DNA of 64,000 nucleotides from Aquatica leii (Eukaryota; Arthropoda; Insecta; Coleoptera; Lampyridae). Positions 1 through 10,100 of the stretch are shown here, piece after piece (position 1 is the stretch's first letter; every line of letters starts with the position of its first letter). A program made the position numbers and the translations under genes. Below the pieces are notes generated by a model. It saw only the letters and a list, made by a program, of their open reading frames with translations, had not been told where the DNA came from and did not search any database. The stretch is taken from contig CM069433.1 of assembly GCA_035610365.1 (NCBI GenBank), positions 130,776,545 to 130,840,544 on the forward strand, given 5' to 3'.

Positions 1-1619
1 ATCATTTCAATCTCGACTTTAGGGGTCACCCATATTATTTACAAGTTTCTAGTAACTTAATATCTGCAACATTTTAAATAATTATTTATACAAATAAAAC
101 ATGTTTATGGTATAATTAATTAAACAAAATGCAATATGTGGATACCTAAAACTTAATGAGCTGTAAAATGCAGAAACAATCCATTTGTATTCGATAAACT
201 ACATTAGAATGTATACAGTGTAAAAACCATTAAAATTAAGTACGAATAGTAACGTAATCATAAGCAACTAAATAATTGTGTCATTAATTTTGCTTATAGT
301 TTTAGCTTAATTAATATGTTGTATAGTAGAAATTGTATATTCTCAAGCAACTTGTTTTTTTTTTAAATAAAAAACATCCATAGAACAACACCGATGTTCT
401 ATATGTGTTTTTTATTTTTTGTTGATACTTGTCTAGATTTTCTTATTTGCATGTAATTGCTGTTAGTATTTTATTTTATTTTTTGGACCTTAGTTCGTTG
501 CTTGATTTATTAACCGTTATTCATTTATTTCAAATTCAAATTTACATTTCACTGTAGACATACGACTTTTCTAGTTACCTTCATTCCGAAGTGCCACAGT
601 GCTTGATGATTTCTGTTTAGAAATAATTTTTAGTTACTCATTCTGGCATTTGTAGGCTGTATCAAGTTGTAGTTTTGTTTACACCGGAATCAATGTTTTC
701 TTTATCCGTCATCCAGGCACGTATCAATTTCCACGAGAATTTGTGTCTTGTAAATTTACGCCGGTCTTCAACTCACATTCATTGGTAATGCAAAACATAT
801 CACTCAAGCAACTAAACATTGCAAACGTTTTTGTGATTTATAAAAAAATATTTTGCTAAATAATTTTAATATCAAGTATATAAATTACACAGTGGTTGAT
901 TCTTTTATTATAAAATTAATAGATTTCATAAATTTACTTACTTTTTACCCTAGCATACATATATTTGCTGTTAAACCAATCGTTCTGATGTTACTGTTAT
1001 CCAGTTTATGTTTTATGTAGAGTAGCTACCCAAAGCTATAGAGAGAAGACTGGGTTTGTAGACTAAAACTTTTACATCTCTGAATTTAATGTATTTTATA
1101 CTGCATTTTCCAAAAATCAGTACCCCTCAAAAAAAGTCCGGACATGAGTTAACACATGTTATTATTTAATTTGTTATAAGTTTTAAAAAATACATTAAAG
1201 CTCTTTTTTGTCATAAATGTATCTAATTAAAACTATATATAGCAACTAATAAAAAGTTAGTTGCGTTACTTAATTTATTGATCGCATATAAATTGTCTGC
1301 CATAAATCTTTCAAAAATAAGCACAAGGTCTTCCAAAATTGTTTCGAATTCCGTAAAATTTTTAATTCAGTAATGTGTTATTTAAGAAGTAGATTTTTAT
1401 TATTTTGTAAGTAATTTTTGTACAAATGTTTTTTATTATAACATCTCTATTACTACAATTAGTTAAACACGTTTTAAGTATAATGGGTGTTTCAAACGTG
1501 AAAAACTATAAATATTACATACTGTATGCAACACATAATACCCAATATCAATTTATGATGAGTGTTATAGAATTTTAAATAGCTAATGTATATCTAGTTG
1601 TTGACGTTTCATCGTAACT
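1..1619. other. AT-rich DNA, no gene seen
   Basis: No reading frame of useful length and no recognisable RNA gene or element end. Homopolymer A and T runs are frequent (for example around 350-370). Confidence 0.6.
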
Positions 1620-1740
1620 CTTCTAGTTCTAGAAAAGGAAATTATTCTTTGGCCTGAAGAAGTGCACACTTGAGGCACAAAACGTAGCCATGAAAAAAGA
1701 CTAGAGTGGGTTTTTATTGCCCCTCCTACGTAAAGATAGA
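1620..1740 (+). mobile_element. Penelope-like element 3' tail, relic
   Basis: The plus strand holds CTGAAGA (1654-1660), a short self-complementary stretch (AGTG...CACT), then AAAACG (from 1679). The order CTGAAGA, stem, GAAA-like, CG recurs at the 3' ends of the two Penelope-like copies at 22.9 and 39.55 kb and on the minus strand at 5.42 kb. No coding part of the element is attached, so this is an isolated tail. Assignment rests on the motif alone and is moderate. Confidence 0.4.
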
Positions 1741-1827
1741 AACAACTATCAATCACAATTATTGTAGATAAAAGGATAAGATACTTTACTATGAAATTGT
1801 TTTGGTTTTATTACTTTTTTCTTCATA

Positions 1828-1990
1828 CAGGGTCGGCTGATAATGTGTCAAAGTAAAATATCTCCTTTATTATAAAAATTTTTTTAAAAAGAAACTATAA
1901 CAGTTGTAGGGTTCTCAAAGTTTTACACATACTATTCCATAATATCAAAACAACAAAAATTTAATTTCTTTTAAATGGAACATCTTGTAA
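1828..1990. repeat. short MITE-like repeat candidate
   Basis: Starts with TACAGGGTCGG and ends with GGAACATCTTGTA, whose reverse complement TACAAGATGTTCC resembles the start only partly. The same kind of terminus (ACACCCTGTATA) occurs at about 26,972 and 39,069, which suggests a dispersed small repeat. Boundaries are approximate and no target duplication was established. Confidence 0.3.
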
Positions 1991-2948
1991 ATTAATACGT
2001 TTGTAGAATCAAAATAGTAACATCAAAGAAAAAGCATTTATTTTCAGGTCGAATAATTTTGAAAATGTTTCTAAAAAGTACTCAGAAAACAACAATCCGT
2101 GAACAAAGTAAAAAATTAAAAAAAGAATGAGAATTTTCTTGATGTTCGACTACGGATCTTTAAAAAATTTTGAGCCAAAAATATTTTACGAAGGGAGTAA
2201 TAAAATTTCTATATACATCATGCGAAGGTCACAATACAAAACAACGGGGTGTTATCTAAAGACAAAACAACAAAAACAGGAAAAAAAAAACGTTAGAAAC
2301 AACGCTTACTTAAAAAAGATAAATGCTTGGTATTTGTTTGTAAGTTTAAGCAGATTGACTAGAAAACTAGAAGAGAAACAAAAGAAGACGGTAACAAACT
2401 CAAGCTAACGAGACCTATAATAACATCTTGATATACAACGAAGATTACAATGGTGTCATCTTTCATTACGAATAAGAGTTGGTTTCTTTTTAGGTATAAC
2501 GATAATATTCTTCTTAACGAGCAAAAGAACAATTTTGAGAAATTAAGTAGAAGGAGATGACGTGTTGATGTCAGAGTAAAAAACGATTTTCAAATTTACA
2601 ACCTGTTATTAAATGCGCCCTATGACAATTAACTAATGTGTGTAGTTATACATGCGTTTTTTTGTGAATTGCCATTGGTTGCAGTTCTGTGCATCCAAGT
2701 AGTACTATGTTCAGATTTGCATACATGAAAACTCGGAAGTGAAATGGGCGATGAAAAATAGAATTAATTCTAATACTTTTAGAAGTCGAGGTAAAAACTT
2801 TTTTTTTAAGTACATATTATATCAATGGAATATTTACGATATAACCAAACTATGGTACCATACTTCGCTGTTAAATAAACTTACATCTGAACCCCATGTT
2901 AACCGGCAAGTTTTTGAATTAAGTTTACTCATGTTTTAGTTTTTGCAG
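1991..2948. other. AT-rich DNA, no gene seen
   Basis: It contains a 93-codon lysine/asparagine-rich open frame at 2127-2408 (+) and a 66-codon one at 2739-2939 (+). Neither resembles a family I know, and both look like chance frames in A-rich DNA. Confidence 0.5.
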
Positions 2949-3700
2949 CTAGTTCTTCTTGGGTTTGTATGACAAAGTACAGTCAAGATTAACGCCTAAG
3001 TATTTTGGTGTACAATTATTATAAATGTGAAGTCTGTTAAAAACTACGTTTAGTTTATAATTAGCTTCATTGTTGTTTAGATGAAAAGTTGAAACTTCTG
3101 TTTGTTTTTTTTTGCTTAGGACGATGAAATCAATTATAAGGGTTTTTGCGCTAATTTCTAAATTTTTATGATAGGAAATCAGTGTAATGCTGTCTGTATA
3201 AATAAATATTCTGCATGTAATTTGTATCAATCGTATATAGATGTTGAATAATTACAGAAATAACACTGACCCTTGTATCAAGCTGCTGTTCAATATTTTG
3301 ATCTCAGTGGTGTCATTGCCAATGTGAATTTGGAAGAATCATTCATTGTTCAAAAGTATTAAAGTTTCCATAAAAACTTTTGCTGCTACTGACTTCTTTT
3401 TTAAACACCGTTTTTAATATGCGCTGTCAGTTCTAGAACTTGAACTCAAGTTTCTATTGAGTCGAAGTCGGACCTGCTCTGAAAATAAAATGCTGTTCAC
3501 CAAACCACTCAATCAATTGGAGATCAAACGTTTCAAAGCACACATTTACTCTTGTCTGGTTTAAAAAAAATTAATATTTTTACATTAAATTGCAATAGCC
3601 AAAGTCTTGTTTTCGATCCGGAATATTTGATAAATTCTAGCAAAATTCCATCCAAGCTTGCAGCACAACCCCACAATCCTATTTATTTCAATAATTGCAA
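2949..3700 (-). pseudogene. Jockey-like LINE reverse transcriptase fragment
   Basis: Read on the minus strand from about 3700 downward, pieces match the order of a Jockey/CR1-group reverse transcriptase. First comes a DGIxxEFIKYSGxKTRLWLL block (about 3650), then an FRAGP/TST piece corresponding to the GFR motif, then SLIQGSVL (about 3255-3291, the usual LPQGSVL), then FIYTDSITL where FIYADD is expected. The last part is TEVSTFHLNNNEAN...PKYLGVNLDCTLSYK, typical of the region after the catalytic motif. The catalytic YADD has become YTDS, and there are stops and frame changes, so it is inactive. Endonuclease, gag-like ORF1 and 3' tail are absent. Only the final 93 codons (2949-3230) remain open. 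The family call is fairly secure; the exact clade is not. Confidence 0.72.
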
Positions 3701-4119
3701 TAATTATCATTCAGTGGTACTGTAGGCAGTTTTCAATGATAAAAGACAGTTCATCAATATTTTTGTTGGGAGGGCGTATTCATGATGCAAGATTTTTCAG
3801 AATTAATAATTCGTATCCGCTTCTTTGATCCGATAATCCTTCAATCAATGCTAGTCAACATTTGTTAGGATATCTGCATATCTATTACTTTCATTTCTAA
3901 TAAAATTCTATCAATATTAGTAATATAAGTAATAAAAACAAAATATTTAATTCAAGGAAAATAACGTAGTTAGATATCAATACAATTCAAAAATTGATTG
4001 GTTTTGACAATACTATATTTGCAGCGACAAACGTATTTCAAATGTTTTTAGAAATGTTGGTTGCATATACAAAGGAACAACGGATTATAAATATTCATAA
4101 TTAAATTAGGTGAAGGATA
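3701..4119. other. no gene seen
   Basis: AT-rich sequence between the LINE fragment and the pogo relic. Nothing recognisable. Confidence 0.5.
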
Positions 4120-5060
4120 TTTACAAGGACGAAACAGTAAATTTCCCTCCTTTAATCATCGTATTCTGTTCTTGCTCCTGTATTTCCTTTAAATATTTTT
4201 CTGTCGTTAGGACTTTTGTCATAGAGTCTTTTTTTCTTTTTCTTGCTGTTGGGTTTAGAGTTCTTCTAATTTTATCTAGTAGTAATGATTCAAAAAAGCA
4301 AGATTGCTTGGGAGAAGCACTGTTAGCACTGTTGATTTGGCACAGATTCAATAAACAGTTCGGTCTGTGGCAGAGGTTGTGGAGTTTCTTCGTGGTCTTC
4401 GAAAAAATCAAGCGGATTTTTAAACACCCCATCTTCAAAACAACATCTGTCAAGCGGTTACAGCAAGTCAATTGTATGAGCGGGGAGTTTTATTTAAGTG
4501 ATATTTTCTTGCACAGCCAATTCTATCGTTGATTTATCCAAATGGCCAACATGTACATCTAGTATAACAAGAAGTGGGCGTTTACGAAGCAGTGCACAAA
4601 ACTTTTGGATCTACTCTTGAAAAATCTGATAACTTATCTATCATTTTTTTGAGGTTAAATAGCATGTATTCGGTAAATCGGTCTTACCTAAACAAACATA
4701 TTTTTATTACTAATTATATTTTAAGTAACAAAGGACTAACATCTTACCTTTCCAACTGCTTCATAAATTTTGCCATTGGAAAATTATTATTCCTGAAATG
4801 CAGGCCATGCCGGTATTTTTCTTTCCTAATCGCTCTATATTTCGGTAAATTTTTTGACCAATACCAGCAACGTCTTTTATTCTGGTTGTGTCGGAAGAAA
4901 AACTAGTCTCATACAAATTCCAAATGTGATCGGGCCTATATTGCAATTTCAAATCAGATATGCAAGTATTCAGGCAATTGTAAAAGCCGAAGATAATGAA
5001 TAGATCAGTTGTAGCTGTTCTTCTGCATCTTTCCAGTTGCTCAAGCTTTTTTTGACTTAG
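4120..5060 (-). pseudogene. pogo/Tigger-like transposase relic (copy B)
   Basis: Minus-strand reading gives, in order: a DLKLQYRPDHIWNLYETSFSS block (first catalytic motif, usually N-x-D-E-T; here Asp is replaced by Tyr at 4911-4913); IGQKIYRNIER; RPLLVILDVHVGHLDKSTIELA with the second Asp at 4557-4559; then KLPAHTIDLL-stop-PLD with the third Asp at 4449-4451. The second and third Asp are 36 codons apart, as expected for the pogo DDE domain. A lysine-rich C-terminal tail with a TEKYLKEIQEQEQ stretch follows to about 4121. The tail reading frame (4121-4471) is open but frame-shifted relative to the catalytic part. The N-terminal DNA-binding region is not clearly preserved. It lies divergently to the relic at 6129. 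Confidence 0.75.
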
Positions 5061-5389
5061 TCTATTACGATTAAAAAAAATTTTAAACTACTTTTTGTCG
5101 GGCTTTCCATCCTTAAACTGTATAGTAAGGTTGTTTTCTTGTACATAAGTTTGAACTATTGCTTGTATCTCCGGTTTAGTAAGAGTTTAAAAACTTTGTC
5201 GTATTTTTTAACTTGTAGGTATCTCGTTTCTAAACGTTGTAGTGTTTCGTTTTTCTACCTGTTATTTGCGACGTGCTTCCTTGCCAACTAGCGAAGATAG
5301 ACTAAGTCAGGGTTGCCAAGTTGCAATGTTTTGAACCGAATGGTGTTAAATCCTTCTAAGTAGGAAAGAGCGACAGAAAACACTACGTC
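5061..5389. other. no gene seen
   Basis: Possibly decayed N-terminal sequence of the minus-strand pogo relic, but nothing I can align. Confidence 0.35.
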
Positions 5390-5460
5390 ATGTGTTTATT
5401 TTAGCGACGCTTCGAGGACAAAGTGTCCACTTCTTCAGGCCACTGTATTTAATAAAAACA
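5390..5460 (-). mobile_element. Penelope-like element 3' tail, relic
   Basis: The minus strand carries CTGAAGA (5432-5438), a hairpin TGGACA-CTT-TGTCC, then GAAGCG (5409-5414). This is the same architecture as the 3' ends of the Penelope-like copies further right. No coding sequence is attached. Confidence 0.4.
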
Positions 5461-5838
5461 ACATAGAGTAAGCAATACAAGTTGTTGGCCGCTCTATTTT
5501 TATTGGCCTTTTTGGCTATAATGCAATAATAAGATAACTTCTTAAATCATTCTTTTATTTTATGCACAGGTATAGTCTAGTGAGTTTCCTTTTTCTTCTG
5601 GTAGAATTTAGTTATTTACGGTTGGCTACACGTAATTTTACTGCCTTAATCGTGTTCGGTGTTCTGATGTGTCGTTTTTGTACTGTATGAGGTAAGTGTA
5701 TACCTTTTTACTAAACTTCTATATTTATGGGAACAAGTGATTTTACATAAAATGATTGATTAACTAGCTTTTTAAATGTTAGAATTTACTGTTAATATAG
5801 GCACAACCTCAAAAGTATGATTGAAAGTGTGTTGTGCG
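5461..5838. other. no gene seen
   Basis: AT-rich spacer between the Penelope-like tail and the GGGGGCC repeats. Nothing recognisable. Confidence 0.45.
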
Positions 5839-5841
5839 TAA

Positions 5842-6028
5842 CAGGGGGCCAATTACTGCTATTTTCAAATCATTAAAAACTACAGTCCCGGTCAGTTACT
5901 GCATTAGCAGGTATTTTTTAGTTTTTTACAATTTGTCTTTAAAAGAGTTGTTGTTTTCATTTTAATTATTTTTGTGATAAGAAACGTCTGCTTTGAAGAC
6001 TCTGTATAGTTACTGGCCCCCTGCCAAT
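5842..6028. repeat. inverted GGGGGCCA motifs upstream of pogo relic A
   Basis: CAGGGGGCCAATTACTG on the plus strand (about 5842) and its near inverse GTTACTGGCCCCCTG (about 6014), the latter followed at once by CCAATTACTG again; CAGTTACTGC lies between. They are probably terminal or subterminal repeats of the adjacent pogo-like element, or of a tiny MITE. I could not establish an exact partner at the other end; the best candidate is the GCGCCCCCAC stretch near 9026. Confidence 0.4.
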
Positions 6029-6128
6029 TACTGTAACATTTGATATGCCAATCAATCTCTTACTGAAAATTTTCTACAAGTAGGTACACGTTTCATTTTG
6101 CTTCGATAATTTTTCTTTTTCTATAGTC

Positions 6129-7620
6129 ATGCCAAAAACAGTAGAAAGAGAAAGATACAAAAAAAATATTCCGAAGATGCACTTAGTTAAGCATTGTAAG
6201 CTTCCTCGTCTCGAAAAATGTCATTCCTCGGTCAACATTGCAATTTCGATTGTCTGCCAAATTCGTAAAATCCGGACACGGACCTTCTTCAACATTTTCG
6301 GTCAAGTAATTTCTCGAAGAAAATCCACGGGAAAATCTTTTTGCTAACAACTGCCCAGGTGAAGGATGGTACAAGGAATTTCTGAGACGTCATCCTACTC
6401 TCGCAGTGAGAAAATCAGAGGCCGTGACGTTTGCTTCTTCCAACGTCAGTGAAAACGACATCAGACGTTGGTTCAATGATATATATTCATATCTTGTAAT
6501 AAGAGGTTACGATAAAATACTCGATCATGCAAAACGGGTGTTCAACGGCGATGAGACAGGATTTCTACTTTGTCCTCCAAAGAAAAGTTTTGGTCCCCAA
6601 AAAAAATGTATATGAAATTGATTCTGGTCAAGCTAAAGCGTCAATAACGGTGATGTTTTCGTTCAACGCAGCAGGAGACAGTACTCCTCCTTTAATAGTG
6701 TATCCTAATAAGAGACTAAAAAAAGAGGTTGTAGACTTTGTACCTAAGAACTGGGGTGTTGGTATGAGTAAAACTGGGTGGATAAAGTGGAAAAGTATTC
6801 TGGAAATATACTGGAAATGTGTTTTACCCCAGTTTAAAAAAAAAAACAGCTTATTGAGTTTCCAGTCATTCTATTTGTGGACGGGCATCAAACTTATTTA
6901 CATAGAAATCTAAGTGATCTCTGTACCAAACTTGAAATTATTTTAACAGCATTATACCCAAATGCGACCAGGATTTTACAACCTTGCGATGTATCGACAT
7001 TCAAACCTTTAAAAGACGGTTGGTGTACGGGTGTTGTTGAATAGAGAAGGAACCATCCCACCGAAGACATAACCAAGGAACGTTTTGCACCGATTCTTAA
7101 ATGTCTAATAGAAAAATCAGTGCGTCCTGATATAATACAAAACGGATTTAGAGCTTGCGGAATATTTTCTTAGAATGTAGAAGCAATAGACTTTAGCAAA
7201 AAATTAAAAAAAAAGCAAGATAATTCCATGACAAACTTATTTGGAATTGAAAACGCCTAAAATTACTTTCTTGTTTTGTATAAGTTGTGGAAGGAATTTC
7301 AAAACATATCAAGTATATCTGACGATAATGTTTCAACACTTCCAGAACAACAAGAAATTACGGAAGTAAATAACAATAATAATGAAAAATTAAATATACC
7401 ACACAGCTAAATTCTCCAAATTGTGAATGAAAATAGTAAAATAGTCTCTAGGAATAATACAATCACCAGTGAAGCATTGGTTCACTGTAGCAATGACACG
7501 GCAAATAAACTAGAAAAAACAACCGAACGAATTATTGTCAAGTAATAATTTTGAAAAAGTGGACATTTCCAATATTCTGATTGTTTTTGATTTAATCGAC
7601 ACAGTTACACCAGTTGATGA
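6129..7620 (+). pseudogene. pogo/Tigger-like transposase relic (copy A)
   Basis: A plus-strand relic in several frames. A CENP-B-type DNA-binding segment reads GEGWYKEFLRRHPTLAVRK (about 6357-6412). The catalytic part follows: FNGDETGF with the first Asp at 6550-6552; PPLIVYPNKR; SKTGWIKW; FVDGHQTY with the second Asp at 6880-6882; and TRILQPCDVSTFKPLKDGW with the third Asp at 6988-6990, 36 codons after the second. All three acidic residues survive. The C-terminal block DITKERFAPILK...NGFRACGIFS is typical of Tigger. There is a frameshift near 6600, another near 6840, and stops at about 7041 and 7171. An Asn/Lys/Glu-rich tail continues to about 7615. A Crypton-type recombinase begins immediately after it on the same strand. 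Confidence 0.82.
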
Positions 7621-8310
7621 GTTGATATAACAAAATATTTGAAATTAAGAGCACTACTAAAGCGTTACTTCGACGGCTACAAACTGAAAAAGTCAAAAAC
7701 TATAACATCAGAGGAAATGAATCGATTTATCCGCGAAGCTCCAGACGACAAATACCTTTTTACCTAAGTCGCATTGATTGTTGGTATAACTAGCGCATGC
7801 TGCAAACAGGAGCTACAGCAGCTAAAAATAAACAATATTAAAGATCTGAGATCTGCTGCTTTCATTAAAATACCAAACAGTAAAACATAGAAACCGCGCT
7901 CTATCACAATTACCGGTGAATTTTACAATATTTTTCAGAACGATGTGGCGCTTGGACCACCAAATATAAAGGAGTTACCTTTTTTTTTAAATTACAAAAA
8001 TCAAAAATGTTGAAGACAACCGGTAGGTGTAAACAAACTTAGCGGCATTCCTAAACAAATAGCCATTTACGTAAACCTTTAAAATCCGGAACATTGTTTT
8101 CGTCAGTCCTCGGTTACCATTCCTGTTGAGGCAGGTGGAGACATCACTACTCTTAAACGTCATGGTGGATAGAAGTCTACTGGTGTCACCGAAGAATATA
8201 TCGATGAATCAGTTAACAATAAACCAGAAATAATCGGTTCCTTGCCTTCAGATGCTAACATTCAATATCAACATCAGACAGTGACACATGCTCTCAACCC
8301 AAATTCTTAA
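7621..8310 (+). pseudogene. Crypton-type tyrosine recombinase relic
   Basis: One reading frame with no net frameshift runs through the whole segment, broken by five stop codons (7765, 7888, 8011, 8080, 8170). It begins VDITKYLKLRALLKRYF, continues EAPDDKYLF, VALIVGITSACCKQEL, and a PNIKELPFFLNY stretch. The catalytic C-terminal box has HCFRQSSVT (the H-x-x-R motif kept), AGGDITTLKRHGG followed by a stop where Trp is expected, and EEYIDES with the nucleophile Tyr in place. The first conserved Arg region (usually CRREEL) reads CKQEL, so that Arg is lost. These features match animal Crypton recombinases, which are tyrosine-recombinase DNA transposons. The N-terminal core-binding part is missing, so it is 5' truncated. 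It abuts the pogo relic. Confidence 0.8.
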
Positions 8311-9940
8311 AAAATCCCCATTATCAATAATTGTCAAATTATTAATATGACCATTAATTATAACGATTATAAAAAATAAATATACTCATTTTTCATGCTC
8401 GTTATGTAATATACTATTTTACAATGTTATTTTTTTGCACTGGGAAAAATTGAGTGTTGTTTTTGACGGAAAATTCGGTCGTTTCATTTTTGCACCAGTT
8501 GACCCTATACATGTATTTATTAACGTAATCAATAAATGTAAAAAACAAAAAACACACGTAAATAATAAAAAAAAAAACTATACATTTGGTAATAAAATAA
8601 CAAAAATAGCAAATTGTTTATTAATATTAATTCAGACAATAGTTATTTGTATAACTAGTCCAGGAAGTACAAGTACAAGCATATTTGTACAAAATGCGAA
8701 TAGTAAAAGTAAATTTTCCGGCCGATTATACTGCTTGCAAAATACATCAAAAACGGATGAAAGCAGAAATAACTATTTTTCATGCCTTTAAAGTAGTAAA
8801 TTCTTCAATTATTGTATCAAAATCGATTTTTCTGCAATTATGTTTTCAATAGATAGAATTGTCAGTCCCGATAGTCTCTTATAAGACCTTGATAAACGCA
8901 TATAATTATTTTTTTTATTATTGTAACTTTACTCACTGGTAGTGTTAAAAAGATACGAACTGCTAGAAATAAATTTGGATTCGATTAAGCAATAATAGTT
9001 CTTTTTGCGTCTTTAACTATAATTGCGCCCCCACTCTAGTTACCGTGCTGCAGACTACGATTTTTTCAGAATTTAATTGATAGGTAGCGAAAGCGCTTAA
9101 TGACCTTATAAATAAAACAATTTAAAAGAATCTGAAATTGCGGGACATTGCAAAATATAAATTCAATTATTATAAAGAGTGATAGGTTAACATTTAAAAG
9201 AAAATATCTTTCGATCTGTACGTACTTGACAAAATATTCAAAACATTATATATCCATGTGTTAATTTGAATTTAAAAATATAGTAAACTACATCCTTTTT
9301 TTGATATAAATTTCACAATCATCAATTTGTAAATTTTTATTTACAAAAATGTCAATATTATATTAGTATGATTGATATACGTAACATTAACAATGTTGAA
9401 CACAAAATATTTTGATGTTTTCTTTAAATACCCTAATAACATGCTGATGAAATCTGCAAAACAACAATTCTTTAAGAACACGAATTAATTTTTCTAACCA
9501 TGTTCTAAGTATATCTTGTCGAAATGAATTGTTGATATTGTTTTCACATTTGCTCTGTTTTGTCTTTGTCACAGGACATTAGTGATTGTGGACGTACAAT
9601 GTGAAAATAAAGTTTGAAAATTTATAGATGTTTATTATTTTAACGTGTATAGAGATCACACGAATAAATTAATATTCTTTCTATATTTACATTTATTCTA
9701 ATCGGACGTTACCACAAACATTTCCTTTATAGTAAGTAGTTTTTCTTTATAATAAAACGTTGTCATTCATCTATTATGGTATTATTTGTTTATGTGTTAC
9801 GTCACAGTGTTGATGTGGTACGTGCATTCGCCAACTTTCTTAATTGTTCATTGAAACTAAACGGTATCCTCCTACATGTGTATATCGATTGTGAAATCAT
9901 AGAGGACATACGTTTGGCAAATATGTTAATATTAAAATCA
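8311..9940. other. AT-rich DNA, no gene seen
   Basis: It includes a 118-codon open frame (8435-8791, +) with low-complexity composition and no recognisable domain. A GCGCCCCCAC motif at about 9026 is a possible right-hand partner of the GGGGGCC repeats at 5.84 kb. Confidence 0.45.
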
Positions 9941-9975
9941 AGTCCTGGCAACAGGTGAGCGGACACTCCTTATAG

Positions 9976-10039
9976 GTACCTGGACATGGCGCCGGGGCCG
10001 TCCACGCACTGCGACGTCACGATGGCAAACACAACATGA
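9976..10039 (+). CDS. possible terminal coding exon of a host gene
   Basis: A GC-rich patch (about 9942-10050) stands out from its AT-rich surroundings. A splice-acceptor-like CTCCTTATAG ends at 9975. From 9977 one frame reads about 20 residues starting YLDMAPGPST and stops with TGA at 10037-10039. AATAAA polyadenylation signals follow at 10057 and 10095. A consensus donor CAG/GTGAGC lies just upstream at 9952-9960. I do not recognise the peptide. An alternative is a GC-rich regulatory patch, since two CRE-like GACGTCA sites overlap it. No upstream exon is identified, so confidence is low. Confidence 0.22.
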
Positions 10040-10044
10040 CGTCA
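10013..10044. promoter_or_regulatory. two CRE-like sites
   Basis: GACGTCAC at 10013-10020 and the full palindrome TGACGTCA at 10037-10044, inside the GC-rich patch. This is the consensus bound by CREB/ATF-type bZIP factors. Function is not shown by sequence alone. Confidence 0.25.
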
Positions 10045-10100
10045 TCTGGTCACCATAATAAATACCACTATAATTTACGACTATGTTGTGTCATAATAAA

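Noticed and set aside
2127..2408. 93-codon plus-strand open frame
   Set aside because: Lys/Asn-rich translation of A-rich DNA, no domain, no recognisable upstream signals. Treated as chance.
4110..4532. 140-codon plus-strand frame
   Set aside because: It is antisense to the minus-strand pogo relic, whose catalytic motifs are clear.
8435..8791. 118-codon plus-strand open frame
   Set aside because: Low-complexity composition and no family resemblance. It sits in decayed DNA after the Crypton relic.
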